This document shows, piece by piece, positions 58,919 through 64,000 of a stretch of DNA of 64,000 bases. The notes beneath the pieces are model-generated. The model ran no database searches. It was given only the letters and a program-made list of their open reading frames with translations, and was not told the origin of the DNA. The stretch is from Rebecca billardiae RCC1528 (lineage: Eukaryota > Haptophyta), in NCBI GenBank assembly GCA_965240325.2, contig OZ251230.1, forward strand, positions 1,302,001-1,366,000, given 5' to 3'. Positions within the stretch are counted from its first letter, which is position 1. Each line of letters starts with the position of its first letter. A program made the translations under genes and the position numbers.

Positions 58919-59083
58919 GGCGGCCGCCTCCTCGCCCGCCGGCTTGGAGAAGGTGAGCAGGCCCAGGCCCCGGCGGCAAGAGGCTCCTCAAAAGCACCTC
59001 TGCGCTGGGTTCCGCTTGAGATTTGCTGTGCCGCCTCTGTGCGCCAGGTTTGCCGGGGCTGTTCATCAGGGCCGTACCCGCAC

Positions 59084-59114
59084 GTACTACCAAGGGGACT
59101 CCCCTTGGTACTAC
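59084..59114. promoter_or_regulatory. Palindrome in the SLC10/Grx2 divergent promoter
   Basis: Perfect 11-bp arms TACCAAGGGGA/TCCCCTTGGTA around one base (59088-59110), extendable by a few bases with one mismatch. Its place between two divergent genes suggests a regulator-binding site, but this is unproven. Confidence 0.4.
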
Positions 59115-59313
59115 GAAGGTACCCGTACTCGTAGTGACAATCGTTCGGCGCGCCTAGAAGCAGGCCGAGGCGACTAGGAATCTGGTCGTCGAAACCACGA
59201 AAGGCACGCAAACATCAAGTTTGGTCTTCCCGGCGTGTCGGGCTGGAAGCGCCGGACTGCATCACTGCAACAGTGCAAGTCCGGGGTGGCCGCTCGGGTC
59301 CGCTTGCATCGCG

Positions 59314-60132
59314 ATGATGAGGCTCGCGCGCTTCGCGCTCTTGTCGACGATGGCGCCGGCGGTGGCGCTCGCGTCGAAGCTGCCTTCGAAGCTCACGCTG
59401 CACGTATATGACCACTGCCCCTACTGCAACCGCGTCGAGTTCGTCCTGGGGAAGATGCGAGTCAAATACGAGCGCGCGGTCTACGGGTATGGCGCGGGTG
59501 CGGACCCATCCAAGTGCGAGGGCACGGGCTACGACGTGGGGGGCGGACCCGTGCCGCTCACGGGCAAGAAGATGCTTCCCGTCCTCGTTGGCGAGGGTGT
59601 GCCCACCCGTGGTGATGACATGGTCGGCCTCCCCGAGAGCCTCGAGATCTGCTCGTTTGTCGCGGCGCTCGGTGAGCGAGAGCGCGCGCCGGCACCCGCC
59701 ACTGGCCGCGGCGACATCGACGCGTGGCTCGCCGCGTTCAAACCCACCAACACAAAGCTCACGCGTCCGCGCATCCCGAAGATGCCCGTCGTCGACTGGG
59801 CCGACCCGCGCGACGCGGGCTACGCCGCCTGGAAGTACACGACGCAGTTTGACTTTGACTACGCGGCCGCGGAGGCCGAGACGGCAAAGCTGCTGCCGCA
59901 GGCGAGCGCTGCACTGCGCGAGCTGGACGCGCTCCTGCGCGGGACTGACATTGACGGCGCGCCGTGCCTCAATGAGTGGGGCTTCTCCATGGACGACGTG
60001 ATCGTCCTCCCCAACCTGCGCATGCTCAGCTGCGTGAAGGGTGTGGAGTGGCCGGCGCGCGTCAAGGCGTACCTCGAATCCGCGTGCGAGCACGCCGGCT
60101 GCAAGTCGTACGAGTCGACTGCCGTGGCCTAG
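59314..60132 (+). CDS. grxB: Glutaredoxin 2-type protein (GrxB-like)
   Basis: A 272-residue frame. The N-terminal 20 residues (MMRLARFALLSTMAPAVALA) look like a signal or organelle presequence. Residues about 27-110 are a thioredoxin-fold domain with active site C35-P-Y-C38 in LHVYDHCPYCNRVEFVLG, close to E. coli Grx2 (IYDHCPYC). Then come KMLPVLV with the cis-proline and PESLEICSFV. Residues about 120-265 form the helical GST-like domain, with FSMDDVIVLPNLRMLSCVKG and EWPARVKAYL, again matching Grx2. Grx2 reduces protein and glutathione disulfides. This type is mainly bacterial, so gene transfer is possible. The Grx2-like call is firm; the location is inferred. A second ATG is at 59317. Confidence 0.9.
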   Translation: MMRLARFALLSTMAPAVALASKLPSKLTLHVYDHCPYCNRVEFVLGKMRVKYERAVYGYGAGADPSKCEGTGYDVGGGPVPLTGKKMLPVLVGEGVPTRGDDMVGLPESLEICSFVAALGERERAPAPATGRGDIDAWLAAFKPTNTKLTRPRIPKMPVVDWADPRDAGYAAWKYTTQFDFDYAAAEAETAKLLPQASAALRELDALLRGTDIDGAPCLNEWGFSMDDVIVLPNLRMLSCVKGVEWPARVKAYLESACEHAGCKSYESTAVA

Positions 60133-60563
60133 GGCGTCACAGAGAGGGGGTGCGGCAAGCGCCATGGGCTCGACGGCACCTACCGCAGCCGCAGCCAGCA
60201 CATCGTTGTGCTGACATCATATATATGTTATTTCAGCCGCCGCCCATCCATATCACATGCCACGTGACTCACGGCTCGGCCGTCGGCGCCCGAGTCCCGA
60301 CCCGCGACGCCGGCCGATGCTCGTAACGTCTCACTCTCACGACGCGCTGACGACGCACGTCCGCCGGCCGGCCGACCGCGGCGACCGCCACCGTCCGTTA
60401 CCCGTACCGTGTCACTGACACTGTCAAGTGTCAGTCTGTGTAGTCACGCGGCACCAGGACAGCCTGCGGCACGGATCCGACGACAGTGCCACACGGCGAC
60501 CCACTGCGCAGGTGCGGCCCGGTCACCGACGGTGTACTATCACTGTGGAGTGTGGACGGACGG
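60133..60563. other. Intergenic between convergent genes
   Basis: No gene seen. A short perfect inverted pair ACTGACACTGTCAAGTGTCA lies near 60413-60432. Confidence 0.45.
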
Positions 60564-63071
60564 TCAGCACATCTCCAGCACCGCTGCAGTTGGTCCCACG
60601 CCTGACGAAGATGATGGGGCCGATCGCTCGGCCGCCGTCGTGATGAGTCGTCCACGTGCCGGGCTCGGGTGTGCTGGTCGACCGCTCCGCGGTGGGAGCG
60701 CCAACGCGTCTGTCCGCACGTCGCGCGGCTGCGCACCTGCCAGCCGGCGGTCGGCGGGCCCGGTGCCCTCGTCGGCGCGCGCCTCCGCTGCCACTGCTGG
60801 CGCCGCGCCACTCACGTCGGAGCGCCGGAGGCATGCCGCCTCGGCGGCTCCGTGCGCCGGCGCGCTGAGCCACAGCTCAACCGCGGGTGGCATGGCGGGC
60901 GTGCCGGCTGAGGTGAAGCACGCCTGGCCGGCGGCGTCGCGTGCGTCGCGCCTGGGCATGCACGCGCGCAGAGTGCCCAGCATGCGTCCGCCGCGGAGCG
61001 CCGTGTGCGCTGCGAGCACGGCCGCGACGACGACGAGCGCCGCGGCTCCCAAGAGCAGCGCCGCTGGGTGTGCCGCCACGAGACGCTCGAGCGAGGGCGC
61101 GCCCGATCGCGCGGGCGACTCCACCGCCAGCGCGCCTGCGCCCTGCCTGCCGTCGCAGAACATGGCGAGGGCGTACACGAGCGCCGCCTGCCAGTTGATG
61201 GCGACCTCGTTGGTCGCGTACGCGAGCTTGTCGTCCGTCCAGTCGGCCGCGCTCGGCCACGGCCCGCCGACGAGGAGGAATGGCCACGGGCGGTGCTCCG
61301 CCATCGACGGGCGGTGGTGCGGGTTGTTCGGCGGCGCGTTCCCAATGTGCGTCACGTACGAGCGCCCGTAGTCGTTCGCGCCGAGGAGGTGCGCCAGCCC
61401 GAGCGCGGCCGCTGACTCGTACCGCTCGGCGCGCTCCGCGTCGCCGTCGGAGCGCCGCGCGCGCGCGAGGCGCGTGGCCGCGTGCAGCGTGAGCGCCTGG
61501 CGCGCGATCGCGCCGTTGACGCCCCACTTGTACCGGCGGCCGACGGTGCGGCCGTACGGGTGCTCGATCGCCGCGTCGGCGATCGCGTCCGCCACGCCGA
61601 GCAGCACCCGCTCCGTGCGGTGCCGCAGCGCGCGGTCCTGCAGCGGCGCCGCCGGCCGCACGTCGCCAAGCAAGTACCGGAAAGTTCCGAGGGTCGTCAT
61701 CGAGGACCAGTCGAAGATCGGCTCGACGGGGCAGCGCGCGGAGGCGTACTTCTCGCGCTTGGGGTCGAGGTCGGCGCACTCCTCCTCCGGCGCGTCGAAC
61801 GTGCGCAGCAGCGCCTCCGTCTCCACCCAGTACGCGCCGTCACCCGTCGTCTGCCAGAGCTCGGCCGCAGCCCACAGCGACGCGCCCGCGAGGTGCGTCG
61901 GCGACTCCGAGTCGTACGTGCCCGTCTTGAAGACGCCCTGGTACGGCGGCACGGCGGTGGATGCGTTCGAGTGCTCGCGCAGCCACGCGTGCGCCGCCCT
62001 CGCCGCGCGCACGCACGCGTGCGCGAACGGCGCGTCGTGCGGCGCGAACGCGCGAGCGCCCATCGCCGCGACCGCGGCGAGCGACGCGGTCGCAATGGAC
62101 GAGGGCGGCGCGAGGAAGCGCTCGAGCGTGTCCGCGGCGGGCCTGACCTGGAGGTCCTCGAACTCGGTGGGCGTGAGCTTGTGGTACACCGCGCCGTCCT
62201 CGCGCTGCATCGTCAGCACCCACGCCAGGCCCCACCGCACCTCGTCGAGGAAGCGGGGCGTGCCCGGCACCGCGAGCGGCGGGAGGCTCGAGTTGGTCGC
62301 AGACAGCGAGCGCGCGATCGCGTCGCCAAAGTGCTCGTGCGCGAGGAGCAGGTTGCCGATGGAGAAGGCCGTGTTCACCGTGTACTTGCCGTAGTCGCCG
62401 GCGTCGTGCCACCCGCCCGCGGCCGAGAACGCGTGCGCCGGCCCCTCCTCGCGCGTGTGCGCGCGGTCGACGGTGCCGTCGTGCGCGTGGCACGCGCCGT
62501 GCCCAAATGACTCGCCGTCGCGCGCGATGATCGGCCCGATGGCGACGCCGCAGCGCGCCAGCGTGAAGCTCTCGACGGCGCCGCGCAGGGGCTCGTGGAA
62601 CACGTCGTCCGCCACGACGAACGGCACGGACCACACCACGTGACCCAGCCGAACGCGCACCGCCTGCAGAATGTACGTGCCGGGCGCCCGCAGCTCGGAG
62701 AAGTCTGCGATCCACGTGAGCCGCCCCATGTCCGAGTGCTGCGACGACTTGACCCAGTCGCCGCTCAGGACGACGTCGTCGGCCAGGCAGCGATACGCCT
62801 GGTCGCCGAGCTCGGGGACGCCCCAATGGCAGTGCCGCACCTTCCAGTGAACAGGCTCGCCGTAGAAGCGCGAGAACGGGATGGACGCGCGCTTCGTCTG
62901 CGCGGGCGTGTACCCGACTGAGTTGAGGCGCACGTCCGGGCCGGGGACGCTCGCCCACGGCAGCCAAAACGCACGGCTCCCGTCCACGAGGAGCGCCACT
63001 ACCACCACCGCCAGTCGCCCCGACCAATTCCGGCGGAGCGGCGGGTGGTGAAGTCCAGCGGCGGCTCCCAT
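60564..63071 (-). CDS. Membrane-anchored GH9 endoglucanase (cellulase)
   Basis: An 835-residue frame from the ATG at 63071. Order: signal/anchor helix (about 20-34, LAVVVVALLVDGSRAFW), an Ig-like CelD N-terminal domain (about 45-155, DVRLNSVGYTPAQTKRASIP), then the GH9 (alpha/alpha)6 barrel (about 160-645). Catalytic marks: GGWHDAGDYGKYTVNT with base/nucleophile-site D223 and D226, NNPHHRPS with H585/H586, and DDKLAYATNEVAINWQAALV with proton donor E622. A second membrane helix (about 668-690, ALLLGAAALVVVAAVLAAHT) is followed by a 145-residue tail, so the enzyme is held in the membrane by its C-terminus. GH9 enzymes cut beta-1,4-glucans; in algae they may remodel cellulose scales or walls, or digest prey. 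Diverges from the P4-ATPase. Confidence 0.93.
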   Translation of the reverse strand: MGAAAGLHHPPLRRNWSGRLAVVVVALLVDGSRAFWLPWASVPGPDVRLNSVGYTPAQTKRASIPFSRFYGEPVHWKVRHCHWGVPELGDQAYRCLADDVVLSGDWVKSSQHSDMGRLTWIADFSELRAPGTYILQAVRVRLGHVVWSVPFVVADDVFHEPLRGAVESFTLARCGVAIGPIIARDGESFGHGACHAHDGTVDRAHTREEGPAHAFSAAGGWHDAGDYGKYTVNTAFSIGNLLLAHEHFGDAIARSLSATNSSLPPLAVPGTPRFLDEVRWGLAWVLTMQREDGAVYHKLTPTEFEDLQVRPAADTLERFLAPPSSIATASLAAVAAMGARAFAPHDAPFAHACVRAARAAHAWLREHSNASTAVPPYQGVFKTGTYDSESPTHLAGASLWAAAELWQTTGDGAYWVETEALLRTFDAPEEECADLDPKREKYASARCPVEPIFDWSSMTTLGTFRYLLGDVRPAAPLQDRALRHRTERVLLGVADAIADAAIEHPYGRTVGRRYKWGVNGAIARQALTLHAATRLARARRSDGDAERAERYESAAALGLAHLLGANDYGRSYVTHIGNAPPNNPHHRPSMAEHRPWPFLLVGGPWPSAADWTDDKLAYATNEVAINWQAALVYALAMFCDGRQGAGALAVESPARSGAPSLERLVAAHPAALLLGAAALVVVAAVLAAHTALRGGRMLGTLRACMPRRDARDAAGQACFTSAGTPAMPPAVELWLSAPAHGAAEAACLRRSDVSGAAPAVAAEARADEGTGPADRRLAGAQPRDVRTDALALPPRSGRPAHPSPARGRLITTAAERSAPSSSSGVGPTAAVLEMC

Positions 63072-63581
63072 CGTGGATCCCGATCCCGACGACGGTTTCA
63101 ACCTTTCAGGGGCGACGCACAATAGATTACCCGGGCTCGATATGAGTCGCGTGCTCGATTCATATTCAAGCACGTCTTGGCCTCGGTCCGGCGGCGGCGG
63201 CAGACATTGATCAAGCCGAGCGGGAGGGACGCATTTTTGGTGCTGCAGGCTGGGGACAACAGCATCAGGGCGCTTCACGGCCGCGCGCCCTTGGAGGGCG
63301 CTTGGCGTGGGCACGATGCTGCGGGCTCCAGGTGATCGGGTAGCTCCATTCGGCGAGATCGTCCCCGGCTCGCCTCGGTCGCGTCTCTCGCCGAGCAAAC
63401 GAGTGCGCGCGGGCGCTCGCGCGCGTGTGCGATCCGCGCTCGTGTGCACTCGCTGCGCGTGCAGCGCAGCCCTGGCGCGTGTGGTGGGACGGCCGCGTCG
63501 GCGGATGGGGCGTGCGTCTGAGCGCCATCGTCGCCCGTGCCGCCCTCGCCTGCGCGCGCGCGGCGCGCCCTCGCCGCGCAG
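63072..63581. promoter_or_regulatory. Divergent promoter region, GH9/P4-ATPase, possibly with unrecognised 5' exon
   Basis: About 500 bp. The part next to 63072 is mixed composition; the part from 63380 is GC-extreme and may include the first exon and intron of the P4-ATPase gene. Confidence 0.35.
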
Positions 63582-64000
63582 CGCGAGGAGGCGCTGATTG
63601 CGGCCGAGGGCACGCGGCTGGCCTTCTCGCACAACCAGCGGCTCAACGCGCCGATCAACGGGCTGGTGACGAACCGCACGTCGACGGCGAAGTACACGTA
63701 CTGGAACTTTATCCCGAAGAACCTCTTCGAGCAGTTCCGCCGGCTCGCCAGCTTCTACTTCCTCGTGGTCGGGCTGATCCAGGCGACGACCAACCTGTCG
63801 CCGACCGGCAAGTGGACGACGCTGCTGCCGCTGTGCTTCGTGATCTCGCTCAACGCGATCCGCGAGCTGTTCGAGGACGTGAAGCGGCACCGCTCCGACC
63901 GGCTCGACAACTCGCGGCGCACGCAGGTGCTGCGCGACGGCCAGCTCAACACGATCGCGTGGCAGCTCGTGCAGGTGGGCGACATTGTGGTCGTGAGCGA
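63582..64000 (+). CDS. P4-type ATPase (phospholipid flippase), 5' part, cut by window end
   Basis: The frame whose codons start at positions divisible by three is open from at least 63540 to the window end. From 63582 it reads REEALIAAEGTRLAFSHNQR, LNAPINGLVTNRTSTAKYTY, WNFIPKNLFEQFRRLASFYF, LVVGLIQATTNLSPTGKWTT, then LNAIRELFEDVKRHRSDRLD, the N-terminal signature of P4-ATPases (the FEQFRRLASFYFL helix and the actuator-domain lead-in with DGQLNTIAWQLVQVGDIVVV). These enzymes flip phospholipids to the cytosolic leaflet of Golgi, endosome and plasma membranes. The likely exon start follows a CAG at 63579-63581, but no ATG in this frame is near, so the initiation exon lies upstream or the start is elsewhere. 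The catalytic DKTG site lies beyond the window. Confidence 0.88.

Noticed and set aside
1-64000. CRISPR array
   Set aside because: No regularly spaced short direct repeats with unique spacers; repeats here are dispersed, inverted or simple tandem pairs, and the genes are eukaryotic.
1-64000. tRNA or rRNA genes
   Set aside because: I scanned by eye for T-loop (GGTTCRANYCC-like) and rRNA core motifs and found nothing convincing; a covariance-model scan would be needed to exclude tRNAs.

Overview
The window looks like nuclear DNA of a unicellular alga with a secondary (complex) plastid. A haptophyte is the best guess; this rests on style of sequence and not on a marker gene. GC is very high except in short AT-rich intergenic stretches. 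Several predicted proteins start with an ER signal peptide followed by a transit-peptide-like stretch (37434-38906, 44286-45077). The genes are plainly eukaryotic (THOC3, DNAJC17, eIF2-alpha-type kinase, P4-ATPase, FYVE-like finger). They are split by few, short GT-AG introns, and genes lie on both strands, often as divergent pairs.

Layout. 1-1200: GC-rich, no gene I can support. 1.2-5.1 kb: a kinase of eIF2-alpha-kinase type behind a Rex-like Rossmann domain, then a tail-anchored protein of unknown function. 5.5-7.9 kb: divergent pair THOC3 / DNAJC17. 8.5-16.1 kb: hemerythrin-domain protein, Sel1-MYND protein, beta-carbonic anhydrase, and a tandem DAHP-synthase-like protein with altered active sites. 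16.6-19.5 kb: a TPR protein with two introns. 19.6-24.0 kb: a 4.4-kb insertion with 1.28-kb, almost identical inverted arms and a 5-bp target duplication. 24.2-30.4 kb: carbohydrate-type sulfotransferase, small C2HC zinc-finger protein, and a microbial-rhodopsin histidine kinase with a response-regulator domain. 30.9-38.9 kb: a very large FYVE-like protein, divergent from a plastid-targeted Rossmann protein. 39.4-45.1 kb: F-box protein, a 308-bp inverted repeat pair, prolyl-4-hydroxylase-like dioxygenase, and a plastid-targeted PspA/Vipp1-like protein. 46.3-50.2 kb: MFS transporter and ankyrin protein. 50.8-60.1 kb: a 1,409-residue Ala-rich coiled-coil protein divergent from a type II membrane protein, then an SBF/SLC10-type transporter divergent from a Grx2-type glutaredoxin. 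60.6-64.0 kb: a membrane-anchored GH9 cellulase divergent from a P4-ATPase cut by the window end.

Neighbours are mostly unrelated in function, as expected in a nuclear genome; no pathway cluster is visible. The strongest points for a second look are the rhodopsin kinase (residue spacing matches bacteriorhodopsin), the Rex-like/eIF2-kinase fusion, the tandem DAHP-synthase pseudo-enzyme candidate, the large inverted-repeat element, a dispersed ~50-bp repeat present four times, and eight predicted introns that are all phase 0 and mostly begin GTGCGC. All assignments come from reading translations and remembered family motifs; no database search was run.
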